From: Megasphaera sp. UBA1696
GTDB taxonomy: Bacteria > Bacillota > Negativicutes > Veillonellales > Megasphaeraceae
Length of the DNA: 64,000 nt
Assembly (NCBI GenBank): GCA_002319965.1
Contig: DCJQ01000024.1
Coordinates: 62,001 to 126,000, forward strand
Direction of reading: 5' to 3'
Position numbers and translations under genes: made by a program. The notes under the pieces were generated by a model, which ran no database searches, was not told the origin of the DNA, and saw only the letters and a list, made by a program, of their open reading frames with translations. Shown piece after piece: positions 27,957 to 37,619 of the stretch. The stretch's first letter is position 1. The number at the start of each line of letters is the position of its first letter.

Positions 27957-30900
27957 TTGAGCAATGAGCTCTCCGTTGGTAAAGCCGGTACAGATGGTAC
28001 TGATGGTAAGATTGGCGTCAACGGGAAAGATGGTTCGTCCGTCGTTATCAACGGCGCTGACGGCTCCATCGGCTTGACCGGCCCTGCCGGAGCTGACGGA
28101 ACGCCGGGAACAACGGTAAATATCAAAGTTGGTCCTAGTGTTGACGACGTAACGGGTACGCCGGTAGATCGAATTACCGTAGGTGATTCGACTGTCGCAA
28201 CCCTCGATGACGGCATGAAGTATGGCGGTGACTTCGGTGATACCTCTAAGGTTAAGCTGAACAACCAGGTTAACGTCAAAGGCAATGCTAAGACGGAAGC
28301 TGATCTGACTGATGGCAACATCGGCGTCGTATCCAGTCAGGATAACGACAATGGTCTGTTAACGGTTAAGCTCAATAAAAACATCAATCTGGGTGACACC
28401 GGTTCTGTCACGACGGGCAACACCGTAGTTAATAACAACGGTGTGACCATCACGCCTGATACCGTCAATCCGGTAAGCTTGACGGGCTCCGGGCTCAACA
28501 ACGGCGGCAATACGATTACTAACGTTGCAGCCGGTACTGAAAATACGGATGCCGTCAATTACGGCCAGTTAAAAGCTGCTGCAACGGCAGTTACTGTTGA
28601 AGGTGGTACCCCAGCCGGTACTGATGGCAATTATACCGGCAACAACTTGAAGCTTACAGCTGCTACTGTTGGCGATAAGACGACCTATGATTTGAAACTT
28701 GCTGACAACCTCTCTATCGGTACGAAAGGTGAAGATGGTGCTGACGGCTCGATTGGCGTCAATGGTAAAGACGGCTCGTCCGTAGTTATCAACGGCACGG
28801 ACGGTATTTCCGTCAAAGGTGCTGACGGCAAAGACGGTGTCACCATTACCGGTAAAGACGGTGTCGATGGCGTCGACGGCGCCGAAGGCCATATCGGCCT
28901 CAACGGCAAAGACGGCATGACCGACATCTATACCACTCCGGGACAGCCTGGCGTCAATGGCCAAGATGGCGACACCATGACCCGTATCATCTACACCGAC
29001 CCGAATGGGGCAAATCATGAAGTGGCCACCCTCGATGACGGTATGAAGTATACCGGTGACTCCGGTTCTGCCGCTGTCAAGCTGAATAAGACCGTCAACA
29101 TCGTCGGCGGACAAACGGATGCTTCCAAATTATCTACCGATAAGAACATCGGCGTTGTAGCCTCTCAAGATGGCGACAATGCTAAATTAACCGTTCAGTT
29201 GGCGAAAGACATTACCGGCTTGAACACCGTAACTGCCGGCACGGCTACCATTGGCAATCAGACAGAAAAGACGGCTAGTGGTGTTGCACAAGAAGGCAGC
29301 TATGTAACCGGTTTGGAAAATACGACGTGGAATGTGGCTGACCCTGATATCGTAACCGGCCGGGCAGCTACGGAAGATCAGCTCAAGACCGTAAGCGATG
29401 CCGTAAAGGCTGCTTCCGACGGTACCAGTGAAAACGCAACGGGCGGCTTCGGCTTGACCGATGACAGCGGTACCGCTGTTAAGCAAAATCTGGGCAAGAC
29501 GATTCAGATTGCCGGTGACGGTCAGAACATCACGACCACAGCCGATGCCACAAACGGTAAGATTACCGTAGCCTTGAGCAACGATATCTCCATCGGCGCG
29601 AAAGATGGCGCTGACGGTACAGACGGTGTCGACGGTAAGATTGGCGTCAACGGTAAAGACGGTTCCTCCGTCGTCATCAACGGCAAAGATGGTTCCATCG
29701 GCTTGACCGGCCCTGCCGGAGCTGACGGAACGCCGGGCACGACGGTTACCATTACCGCCGGATCTAGCGTCAACGACGTAACCGGAACTCCGGTAGATAG
29801 AATTACTGCCGGCGGCCAGAACCTTGCTACCTTGAGTGATGGCATGAAGTACGGTGGTGACTTCGGTACTGTTTCCAATGTCAAATTGAATAATCAGGTC
29901 AATGTGAAAGGCGAAGCAACGTCTGAAGCCAACCTCACGACAGGCAACATCGGTGTCGTATCCAGTCAGGATGGCGATAACGGCCTGTTAACGGTTAAGC
30001 TCAATAAAGATATCAACTTAGGCTCTACCGGTTCCGTTACCGTAGGGAATACCGTCGTCACCAATATCGGTATGACCATCGGCAGCGGCGATACAGCCGT
30101 AAGCCTCACTAACGGCGGCCTCAACAATGGCGGCAATCAGATTACTAAAGTAGACAGCGGTTCCGATGGCGTTGATGCTGACGGCAACCCGACCTACAAT
30201 ACTGATACTAACGGAGCCAACATCGGTGATATTAAAAACATCACTGAAACGGCTAAATCCGACTTGACCAATAAAGGTATGGACTTCACGGCTGACAGTG
30301 GTGAAACCGTACATCGTGACTTGGGTGAAGCCCTTGGCATCGTAGGAGACGGTCAGAACATCACGACTACAGCTGATGCTGAAAACGGTAAGATTACCGT
30401 AGGCCTGAGCAATGATCTCTCTATCGGTACCAAAGGTGCTGACGGTAAAGATGGTGTGGACGGTTCGATTGGCGTCAATGGTAAAGACGGCTCGTCCGTC
30501 GTTATCAACGGCTCTGACGGTATTTCCGTCAAAGGTGCTGACGGCAAAGACGGTGTCACCATTACCGGTAAAGACGGTGTCGACGGCGCCGAAGGCCACA
30601 TCGGTCTCAATGGCAAAGACGGCATGACCGATATCTATACGACTCCGGGACAGCCTGGCGTCAATGGTAAAGACAGTGAAACGATGACTCGTATCATCTA
30701 CACCGACCCGAATGGTGCAAATCATGAAGTGGCCACCCTCGATGACGGCATGAAGTATACCGGTGACTCCGGTTCTGCCGCCGTCAAACTGAATAAGACC
30801 GTCAACATCGTCGGCGGAGAAACGGATGCTTCTAAATTATCTACCGACGCTAACATCGGCGTTGTAGCCTCTCAAGATGGTGACAATGCGAAATTGACGG

Positions 30901-33900
30901 TTCAGTTGGCGAAAGACATTACCGGTTTGAATACCGTAACTGCCGGCAAGGCTACCATCGGCAATCAGACTGAAACTACAGCCGGCGGCGAAGCTCAAAC
31001 GGGCAGCTACGTAACCGGTTTGGAAAATACCGAATGGAATGTGGCTAATCCGGATATCGTAAGCGGTCGTGCAGCTACGGAAGATCAGCTCAAGACCGTA
31101 AGCGATGCCATTACCGATGGTACCAGTGAAAATGCAACGGGCGGCTTCGGCTTGACCGATGACAAAGGAAATGCTGTTAAGCAGGACCTTGGCAAGACGA
31201 TTCAGATTGCCGGTGACGGTCAGAACATCACGACTACAGCCGATGCTACAAATGGTAAGATTACCGTAGGTCTGAGCAATGATCTCTCCATCGGTACCAA
31301 GGGTGCTGACGGAACAGACGGCGTCGACGGCAAGATTGGCGTCAATGGTAAAGACGGCTCGTCCGTCGTTATCAACGGCGCTGACGGCTCTATCGGCTTG
31401 ACCGGCCCTGCCGGAGCAGACGGAACGCAGACAACGGTTACTATTGCAGCCGGTGACAGCGTTACTAACGTAGACGGCACTCCTGTAGATAGAATTACCG
31501 CAGGCGGCCAGACCATCGCTACCATGAGTGACGGCCAGAAGTATGCCGGCGACAACGGTCAGAATGATACGACACAAGTCATCGCCAAGAAACTCAACGA
31601 ACAGTTGGATATCATTGGCGGTGCCGATGCGACCAAACTGACGGAAAACAACATCGGCGTCAATAACGTCAATGGTCAGTTGAAAGTTCAGTTGGTGAAA
31701 GACCTCGACTTGGGCGACACCGGTTCTGTTAAGATGGGCAACACCGTAGTCAATAACGGCGGTATGACCATCGGTACTGGTGATACAGCCGTAAGCCTTA
31801 CTAATGGTGGCCTCAACAACGGCAGCAACCGGATTACTAACGTTGGCGCCGGTACGGCAGACACAGATGCTGTCAATTACGGTCAGTTAAAAGCTGCTGC
31901 TACGGCAGTCACCGTTGAAGGTGGTACTGAAGCAGGTACGACTAACTATGAAGGCAGCAACCTGAAACTGAAAGCCACTACCGTTGGTGATAAGACAACC
32001 TATGACCTGAAACTGGCTGACAACCTCTCTATCGGGGCCAAAGATGGCACGAACGGATCCATCGGGGTTAATGGCAGCGATGGAAATGTTGTTACAATCG
32101 ACGGCAACGACGGTATCTCGATTAAGGGTGCCGACGGTAAAGACGGCGTCACCATCACCGGTAAAGACGGTGTCGATGGCGTCGAGGGCTTGGAAGGCCA
32201 TATCGGCCTCAACGGCAAAGACGGCATGACCGACATCTATACCACTCCGGGACAAGCCGGCGTCAATGGTAAAGATGGAGACACCATGACCCGTATCATC
32301 TACACCGAGCCGAATGGGGCAAATCATGAAGTCGCAACTCTTGATGACGGCATGAAGTATACCGGTGACTCCGGTTCTGCCGCTGTCAAATTGAATAAGA
32401 CTGTCAACATCGTCGGCGGACAAACTGATGCTTCCAAATTATCTACCGACGCTAACATCGGTGTTGTAGCCTCTCAAGATGGTGACAATGCTAAGTTGAC
32501 GGTTCAGTTGGCCAAAGATATTACCGGCCTGAATACCGTAGAAGCCGGCACCGCTGTAATCGGTAACCAAGGGGTCGTTACAGCCGGTAAAGTTGCTGAA
32601 GACGGCAGCTTTGTAACCGGTTTGGACAACACCGAATGGAATGTGGCCAATCCGGATATCGTAAGCGGCCGTGCAGCTACGGAAGATCAGCTGAAGACCG
32701 TAAGCGATGCTATTACCGATGGTACCAGTGAAAATGCAACGGGCGGCTTCGGCTTGACCGATGACAAGGGAAATGCTGTTAAGCAGGACCTGGGCAAGAC
32801 GATTCAGATTGCCGGTGACGGTCAGAATATCACGACCACAGCCGATGCTGAAAACGGCAAGATTACCGTAGGCCTGAGTAATGATCTCTCCATCGGCACG
32901 AAAGGTGCTGACGGTAAAGACGGTGTCGACGGCACAATCGGTGTCAATGGTAAAGATGGCTCGTCCGTCGTTATCAACGGCACGGACGGTATTTCCGTCA
33001 AAGGTGCTGACGGCAAAGACGGTGTCACCATCAGCGGTAAAGACGGTGTCGATGGTGTCGACGGTGCCGAAGGCCACATCGGCCTCAATGGCAAAGACGG
33101 CATGACCGACATCTGGACGACTCCGGGACAAGCTGGTGTCAATGGTAAAGATGGTGACACGATGACTCGCATCATCTACACCGATCCTGAAGGTAAGGAC
33201 CATCAGGTGGCAACTCTCGATGACGGCATGAAATACGGCGGTGACTTTGGCAATGCTTCTGCAGTGAAACTGAACAATCAGGTCAATGTGAAGGGCAATG
33301 CCACTAATGAAGCCGACCTCACCGATGGCAACATCGGCGTCGTATCCAGCCAGGATGGCGACAACGGTCTGTTGACGGTTAAGCTCAATAAAGACCTGAA
33401 CCTCGGCTCCACCGGCTCCGTCACCATGGGTAACACCGTAATCAACAATAGCGGGGTTACTATCAATGGCGGTACGAATCCTGTGACCCTTACTAATAAA
33501 GGTCTGGACAACGGCGGCAACCAGATCATCAATGTAGCCAGCGGTATAGACGGCAAAACCTATGATACGTCGGTAACCGGTCAGGAAAACTACAACAACG
33601 CAGCCAGCATCGGTGATTTAAGTAAGGCGGTTAACAATGCTGTCGACGACATCAAAGATGCAAATAAAGGCGGCGGCTTCGTCTTAGGTGCTGACGACAA
33701 CAATTCTGTAAAACAGAACTTAGGCGGTACGATTAACATCGCAGGTGACGGCAATACCGTAACATCCGTTAAAGATGGCAAGATTGAAGTTGGCTTAAAT
33801 AAAGATGTTAACCTTGGTACAGATGGCTCTATCGCCGCCGGCAATACGACCATCAATAAAGATGGCGTTTCTACCGACAAGATTGCCATTAAGGATTCTG

Positions 33901-35567
33901 GCATCTCCATCGATAAAGATGGCATCAATGCCGGAAATACGGTAATCAAGGACGTAGGCAGCGGTCTTGGAAATACTTATGACACGTCTGTAGCCGGTCA
34001 GGAAAACTACAACAACGGTGCGAATATCGGTGACGTTTACAACATTGCGAAAGGTCAAGCCGACGCAGTGAAAGCGCAGTCCGGTAAGAACATCACTGTA
34101 GATGCTGACAACAAGGTTAACCTGAATGACAACATCACTTTGGGTGATACCACCGATGCTTCCAAGCAGGTCAACATCGACGGCAACGGTGCTGCCGTTA
34201 CGGCCGGCAGCGGCGACAACCAGGTCAAACTGGATGGCTCTAAGGGCCAGATTTCCGCAGGCGGCGCCGTTCTGGGCAACCAGGAAAACACGGCAAACGA
34301 TGGCAATCCGGCAACGGGCAACTACCTCACTGGATTGGATAACACCAAGTGGGATAGCAATAACATCCAGTCCGGCCGTGCTGCCACCGAAGATCAGCTG
34401 AAAGTCGTAGATGACAAGGTCAGCAAAGGCCGTGTCTTCCAAGGCGACGACGGTGCAGATAACAACGTCACCGTAGGCCTCGGCGATACGTTGAAACTCA
34501 ACGGCGGTGCCGATACGTCTAAACTGTCCAGCGGCAACATCGGTGTTGTGAAGAACAGCAGCGGTGACGGCCTCGACATCAAGCTGGCCAAGGACTTGAA
34601 AGACCTTGACAGCGTCACAACGGGCAACACGACGATTAATGACAACGGTGTCACCATCAAGACCGTAGACAGCGACCGCACGATTACCATTCAAGACAGT
34701 AATGTCAACATGGGCAACAACGTCGTAAGCGGTGTTGCTGACGGCACCGTAGCTCCCGGCTCGACGGAAGCTATCAATGGCGGTCAATTGGCTCTCCGCG
34801 ACCAGGCTATCAATAACCTGGGTGGGGAAGTCAATAAACTGGATAACCGCATCAACCGCGTCGGTGCCGGTGCAGCCGCTCTGGCAGCCCTCCATCCGCA
34901 GGACTTCGATCCCGATGATAAATGGGACTTCGCCTTTGGCTATGGCCACTATCGCGGCGCTAACGCCGGTGCTTTCGGTGCCTTCTACAAACCGAACGAA
35001 GATACCACCTTCTCCGTCGGCGGCACCATCGGCGGCGGTGAAAACATGATCAATGCCGGTGTTTCCTTCAAGTTAGGTCAGGGCAACAACGTATCGAATT
35101 CTCGCGTTGGCATGGCCAAGGAAATCAAACACCTCCGTGATGACGTAGCTAAGCTCGAAGACATCGTCAATCGTCAGAGTCAAATGATCAATCAGTTGAC
35201 CGGCCAGAATCCTGGTACGATTGAATCTAAGGGCAGCGAACTCTTCCCGGATGTTCCGGCCAACCACTGGGCTTACGAATACGTCACGAAACTTCATCAG
35301 CTGGGCATCATTGAAGGATATCCGGATGGAAACTTCGATGGTAACCGCATGATGACCCGTTACGAATTCGCTGCGGTTGTCTATCGTGCCATCATGGCAG
35401 GCGCTGCCTCGAATGCAGCCCTCCAGGGCGATGATACGTTGGATCGCTTGGCCAACGAATTCTCCGCAGAACTGAAGTACATCCGCATCGATACGATCGC
35501 TAAGGATAAAGACGGGAAACCGACCATCCAGCGTGTCCGCATCGTTCCGGAAAACAAGCAAAACTAA
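27957..35567 (+). CDS. Trimeric autotransporter adhesin, C-terminal piece (stalk, YadA anchor, SLH)
   Basis: 2,536 aa from a TTG at 27957 that has no convincing ribosome-binding site; the frame really continues back to 27870. The stalk is rich in GxDG motifs and has short collagen-like G-x-y runs (GLTGPAGADGTPGTT at 28071 and 29700). The C-terminal YadA anchor (about 34850-35080, INRVGAGAAALAALHP then beta strands to VSFKLGQ) forms the outer-membrane barrel. After it come a coiled coil (KEIKHLRDDVAKLEDIVNRQ) and an SLH domain (35244-35396, FPDVPANHWAYEYV, GIIEGYPDGNF, MTRYEFAAVVYRAI). The SLH would hang in the periplasm and hold peptidoglycan. This piece has no signal peptide, so it needs readthrough or repair to function. 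Confidence 0.88.
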   Translation: MSNELSVGKAGTDGTDGKIGVNGKDGSSVVINGADGSIGLTGPAGADGTPGTTVNIKVGPSVDDVTGTPVDRITVGDSTVATLDDGMKYGGDFGDTSKVKLNNQVNVKGNAKTEADLTDGNIGVVSSQDNDNGLLTVKLNKNINLGDTGSVTTGNTVVNNNGVTITPDTVNPVSLTGSGLNNGGNTITNVAAGTENTDAVNYGQLKAAATAVTVEGGTPAGTDGNYTGNNLKLTAATVGDKTTYDLKLADNLSIGTKGEDGADGSIGVNGKDGSSVVINGTDGISVKGADGKDGVTITGKDGVDGVDGAEGHIGLNGKDGMTDIYTTPGQPGVNGQDGDTMTRIIYTDPNGANHEVATLDDGMKYTGDSGSAAVKLNKTVNIVGGQTDASKLSTDKNIGVVASQDGDNAKLTVQLAKDITGLNTVTAGTATIGNQTEKTASGVAQEGSYVTGLENTTWNVADPDIVTGRAATEDQLKTVSDAVKAASDGTSENATGGFGLTDDSGTAVKQNLGKTIQIAGDGQNITTTADATNGKITVALSNDISIGAKDGADGTDGVDGKIGVNGKDGSSVVINGKDGSIGLTGPAGADGTPGTTVTITAGSSVNDVTGTPVDRITAGGQNLATLSDGMKYGGDFGTVSNVKLNNQVNVKGEATSEANLTTGNIGVVSSQDGDNGLLTVKLNKDINLGSTGSVTVGNTVVTNIGMTIGSGDTAVSLTNGGLNNGGNQITKVDSGSDGVDADGNPTYNTDTNGANIGDIKNITETAKSDLTNKGMDFTADSGETVHRDLGEALGIVGDGQNITTTADAENGKITVGLSNDLSIGTKGADGKDGVDGSIGVNGKDGSSVVINGSDGISVKGADGKDGVTITGKDGVDGAEGHIGLNGKDGMTDIYTTPGQPGVNGKDSETMTRIIYTDPNGANHEVATLDDGMKYTGDSGSAAVKLNKTVNIVGGETDASKLSTDANIGVVASQDGDNAKLTVQLAKDITGLNTVTAGKATIGNQTETTAGGEAQTGSYVTGLENTEWNVANPDIVSGRAATEDQLKTVSDAITDGTSENATGGFGLTDDKGNAVKQDLGKTIQIAGDGQNITTTADATNGKITVGLSNDLSIGTKGADGTDGVDGKIGVNGKDGSSVVINGADGSIGLTGPAGADGTQTTVTIAAGDSVTNVDGTPVDRITAGGQTIATMSDGQKYAGDNGQNDTTQVIAKKLNEQLDIIGGADATKLTENNIGVNNVNGQLKVQLVKDLDLGDTGSVKMGNTVVNNGGMTIGTGDTAVSLTNGGLNNGSNRITNVGAGTADTDAVNYGQLKAAATAVTVEGGTEAGTTNYEGSNLKLKATTVGDKTTYDLKLADNLSIGAKDGTNGSIGVNGSDGNVVTIDGNDGISIKGADGKDGVTITGKDGVDGVEGLEGHIGLNGKDGMTDIYTTPGQAGVNGKDGDTMTRIIYTEPNGANHEVATLDDGMKYTGDSGSAAVKLNKTVNIVGGQTDASKLSTDANIGVVASQDGDNAKLTVQLAKDITGLNTVEAGTAVIGNQGVVTAGKVAEDGSFVTGLDNTEWNVANPDIVSGRAATEDQLKTVSDAITDGTSENATGGFGLTDDKGNAVKQDLGKTIQIAGDGQNITTTADAENGKITVGLSNDLSIGTKGADGKDGVDGTIGVNGKDGSSVVINGTDGISVKGADGKDGVTISGKDGVDGVDGAEGHIGLNGKDGMTDIWTTPGQAGVNGKDGDTMTRIIYTDPEGKDHQVATLDDGMKYGGDFGNASAVKLNNQVNVKGNATNEADLTDGNIGVVSSQDGDNGLLTVKLNKDLNLGSTGSVTMGNTVINNSGVTINGGTNPVTLTNKGLDNGGNQIINVASGIDGKTYDTSVTGQENYNNAASIGDLSKAVNNAVDDIKDANKGGGFVLGADDNNSVKQNLGGTINIAGDGNTVTSVKDGKIEVGLNKDVNLGTDGSIAAGNTTINKDGVSTDKIAIKDSGISIDKDGINAGNTVIKDVGSGLGNTYDTSVAGQENYNNGANIGDVYNIAKGQADAVKAQSGKNITVDADNKVNLNDNITLGDTTDASKQVNIDGNGAAVTAGSGDNQVKLDGSKGQISAGGAVLGNQENTANDGNPATGNYLTGLDNTKWDSNNIQSGRAATEDQLKVVDDKVSKGRVFQGDDGADNNVTVGLGDTLKLNGGADTSKLSSGNIGVVKNSSGDGLDIKLAKDLKDLDSVTTGNTTINDNGVTIKTVDSDRTITIQDSNVNMGNNVVSGVADGTVAPGSTEAINGGQLALRDQAINNLGGEVNKLDNRINRVGAGAAALAALHPQDFDPDDKWDFAFGYGHYRGANAGAFGAFYKPNEDTTFSVGGTIGGGENMINAGVSFKLGQGNNVSNSRVGMAKEIKHLRDDVAKLEDIVNRQSQMINQLTGQNPGTIESKGSELFPDVPANHWAYEYVTKLHQLGIIEGYPDGNFDGNRMMTRYEFAAVVYRAIMAGAASNAALQGDDTLDRLANEFSAELKYIRIDTIAKDKDGKPTIQRVRIVPENKQN
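28500..33560 (+). repeat. Long stalk repeats, second piece of the adhesin
   Basis: Three tandem units beginning at the shared LDDGMKYTGDSGSAAVKLNK module (about 29034, 30741 and 32343; offsets 1,707 and 1,602 bp), each containing a GKDGVTITGKDGVDG... block and the IYTDPNGANHEVATLDDG segment. Nucleotide similarity between units is very high. Confidence 0.8.
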
Positions 35568-35616
35568 TCCTGTTCCTATGGATATCTTTTAAGAATCTTC
35601 TGATTCGCATGTGAAG

Positions 35617-35649
35617 TTGCGGCTGTCTTTTGGCAGCCGCAATTTTTTT
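35617..35649 (+). terminator. Intrinsic terminator after the adhesin
   Basis: Perfect 9-bp stem TTGCGGCTG/CAGCCGCAA, 8-base loop, then seven T. Confidence 0.92.
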
Positions 35650-35680
35650 GCAGATATAAGTACTGCAGCTTTTAGGAATC

Positions 35681-35744
35681 AAAAAAAGAGGCCCTGTGTT
35701 CTCCGATACCGACAAGACGGTGTAGGGAGGCACAGGGCCTTTTG
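35681..35744 (-). terminator. Terminator of the DUF362 gene (minus strand)
   Basis: 10-bp stem AGGCCCTGTG/CACAGGGCCT with a long loop (32 bases). On the minus strand the stem is followed by CTTTTTTTG, the better T-tract; on the plus strand TTTT also follows, so it may work in both directions. Confidence 0.75.
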
Positions 35745-35784
35745 TAGTATTCTATTTAGAAGGTTTGTCTCTTTGAAAGGGGAC

Positions 35785-36825
35785 TTAGTCGATAGAAATC
35801 AACTGATATTTGTCATTTCCCATTTTTAACTGCCGCATGGCCGTCAATTGGTGCAGGCCATGGCGGGATTCGATGCGTTCTACCAGGTCGTGTTTATCTC
35901 TTTCAGGCTGGGCATATACCATGTCGACGCTGGCCTGGTCGATGGCCAGGATATCCGTCGAGGCCATCATGCCTAAGTCTGGGATGACCGGTTTGGCAGC
36001 CGAAGTGCCGGTGCAGTCGCAGTCGACGGACATGGAGCGCAGGACGTTGAGGAAGACGATGTGTTTTCCGAAGTAGTCACAAATAGCCTTGCCGCAGTCG
36101 GCCATGTTTTCCATAAAGCCTTCTTCGAGGACCATATTGTCCGACCAGTCAGAGCCGATGGGAGCCCGCGATTCATGGAAGGCGTGGACCTGCCGCTTGC
36201 CGACCTGTCCGTCTGCGCAGCCGATGGCGATATTTTTTAACGAGCCGCCGTAGCCGCCCATGGCGTGGCCCTTGAAATGGGTCAGGACGATCATGGAGTC
36301 GTAATTAGTGATGTTGCGGCCTAAGGATACTTCCGAGAAATGAAGGCCGTTTCGGACGGGCATCATGACGTTGCCCTTTTCATCCAAAATATCGACGGGG
36401 CAGAAATTCCAGCCGTTGACTTCTAAGGTCCGACGATGTTTTTCCGTCGTATCGCGGTCGCCGGGGTAGAGGGTGTTCGTTTCGACGATGCTGCTGTCAG
36501 GAACCTGGGCCTGGAAGGCTTTTACCATGTCCCGAGGCAGGATGTACGGGCCGTGCTGTTCGCCCGTGTGGACTTTGATGGCCGTCTTGCCGTAAATGCC
36601 TTCGTTGACCTTCTGATACAACTTAATAAGGTGTTCGGCGTCGATGTGCTTGGTGTAATAGACTTTGGCATAGGAGCCGGGCTGATCGGGTGTGGCCGGC
36701 GTTTCTTTGCTGCCGACGACGGGGGCTTGGGCCATGGCGGGCAGGATATTGGTTTTGCCCAAAGCGAGGCCGAGGGCGGCACTGCCGGCTAATTTTAAGA
36801 AGCTGCGCCGAGTTATACTTTCCAT
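35785..36825 (-). CDS. Tat-exported DUF362 domain protein
   Basis: 346 aa. It begins with a twin-arginine signal (TRRSFLKLAGSAALGLALG; Arg6-Arg7), so it is folded, probably with a cofactor, before export. The body is a DUF362 domain (YYTKHID start, HFKGHAMGGYGGSLKNIAIG core) with several Cys (NFCPVD, GCADG, DCDCTG) but no ferredoxin CxxCxxC set. The function of DUF362 proteins is not settled; some are linked to iron-sulfur or ferredoxin-type chemistry. AGGAGG lies 8 bases before the ATG. The MerR-family gene is upstream on the same strand and may control it. Confidence 0.88.
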   Translation of the reverse strand: MESITRRSFLKLAGSAALGLALGKTNILPAMAQAPVVGSKETPATPDQPGSYAKVYYTKHIDAEHLIKLYQKVNEGIYGKTAIKVHTGEQHGPYILPRDMVKAFQAQVPDSSIVETNTLYPGDRDTTEKHRRTLEVNGWNFCPVDILDEKGNVMMPVRNGLHFSEVSLGRNITNYDSMIVLTHFKGHAMGGYGGSLKNIAIGCADGQVGKRQVHAFHESRAPIGSDWSDNMVLEEGFMENMADCGKAICDYFGKHIVFLNVLRSMSVDCDCTGTSAAKPVIPDLGMMASTDILAIDQASVDMVYAQPERDKHDLVERIESRHGLHQLTAMRQLKMGNDKYQLISID

Positions 36826-36985
36826 AATAGATGACCTCCTGTAAGATAACCGGCGTCAAAGCCTGCAAAGGGTGAAAAAGGCCCTCGGTGCTTTGGCAGA
36901 CGTTTTGCAAAAGAAATGGCGTCGGCAATTTTTGTGTGAAATTCTTGAAATGTCGACTCTTCTTGGCTGAAAAGGGACTATATAA

Positions 36986-37339
36986 TTAAAATTTTCCCTC
37001 GTCGTATAACTTGATTTTCCAGTCCAAGTGGCTCAAGGCGTCTTGGATGTCCTGCAAGTTACTTTGGAGTTGTTTTCGTTCATTGACTAAAATTTCTCGC
37101 CGTTCCTTGCGAGTAGCGTCTCCCTGTTCGAAGAGCTCCATATAACGCGTCAGGCCGGAGATAGAGACGTTGGCTGCCCGCATGCACTTGATGAAGGCAA
37201 TGCTTTTGCAGTTTTCTTCGCTGTAGTCGCGGACGCCGTTCTTATCGCGGGGTACGTTGCGGATGAGCCCGATTTTTTCGTAGTAACGAAGCGTGTCCGG
37301 CGAAATCTGTAATTGTTCACTTACATCTTTTATTTTCAA
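36986..37339 (-). CDS. MerR-family transcriptional regulator
   Basis: 117 aa. The N-terminal winged HTH is typical MerR (SEQLQISPDTLRYYEKIGLI, NGVRDYSEEN), followed by a dimerisation coiled coil at about 75-110. No Cys-rich metal site at the end, so it resembles the small-molecule or aldehyde/stress branch (AdhR-like) rather than a metal sensor. The start is TTG 37339 with GGAGGG about 6 bases upstream. Its promoter has the 19-bp spacer that MerR regulators act on, which suggests autoregulation. The likely other target is the DUF362 gene 160 bases downstream. Confidence 0.9.
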   Translation of the reverse strand: MKIKDVSEQLQISPDTLRYYEKIGLIRNVPRDKNGVRDYSEENCKSIAFIKCMRAANVSISGLTRYMELFEQGDATRKERREILVNERKQLQSNLQDIQDALSHLDWKIKLYDEGKF

Positions 37340-37362
37340 GGTAGTCCCTCCTTTTGATTTAC

Positions 37363-37393
37363 ATTATAGCTATTGGAGTCGTCTCTAAGTCAA
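37363..37393 (-). promoter_or_regulatory. MerR-type promoter with 19-bp spacer
   Basis: On the minus strand TTGACT (37393-37388) and TATAAT (37368-37363) are separated by 19 bp. The spacer begins with an imperfect dyad TAGAG-acga-CTC of the sort bound by MerR proteins. It precedes the MerR gene itself. Confidence 0.75.
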
Positions 37394-37558
37394 GGCGAAA
37401 AAATAAATTATAGGATAGTTTTTTGATGCCCATCATTTTACGGTGATGCCGGGAGCCGGATATTGAAAGAGAAATATTAAGAATAAGATTTCCGTGAAGA
37501 CAATCAGATAGGCTGGGGAAGCATTGGTGATGAGACAACGACTGTCGATTTTAGCGAT

Positions 37559-37594
37559 TCTTGATTGTTCTTGAGAATCAAGATACAATATAAT
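37559..37594 (+). promoter_or_regulatory. Promoter and inverted-repeat operator of the HigA-like gene
   Basis: TTGTTC 37565-37570 and TATAAT 37589-37594 (18 bp). Over the -35 and spacer lies a perfect inverted repeat TCTTGATT (37559-37566)/AATCAAGA (37576-37583), with a smaller palindrome TTCT-TG-AGAA inside. A typical layout for antitoxin-type autorepression. Confidence 0.7.
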
Positions 37595-37619
37595 TAAGAA
37601 GTTGAGAGGAGTGAGCGTC

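Larger units (their letters stand above)
18903..35567 (+). pseudogene. Giant trimeric autotransporter adhesin interrupted by one in-frame stop
   Basis: 18903-35567 is one continuous reading frame of 5,554 sense codons plus a single internal TAA at 27867-27869 and the final stop. Both pieces are in the same frame, and the repeat pattern runs across the stop without insertion or deletion: SGTKVT-stop-SLGETIQ aligns with SGTAVKQDLGKTIQ of the other repeats, so the stop sits where a Gln (CAA) is expected. Listed here as the whole interrupted gene; the two coding pieces are described separately. Confidence 0.85.

Noticed and set aside
20825..28321. Many long minus-strand ORFs opposite the adhesin
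   Set aside because: They mirror the repeats of the plus-strand gene and consist of low-complexity Ser/Pro/Val translations with no starts or domains.
19150..33560. CRISPR-like array
   Set aside because: Repeats are in-frame protein modules of variable length, not short identical repeats with unique spacers.
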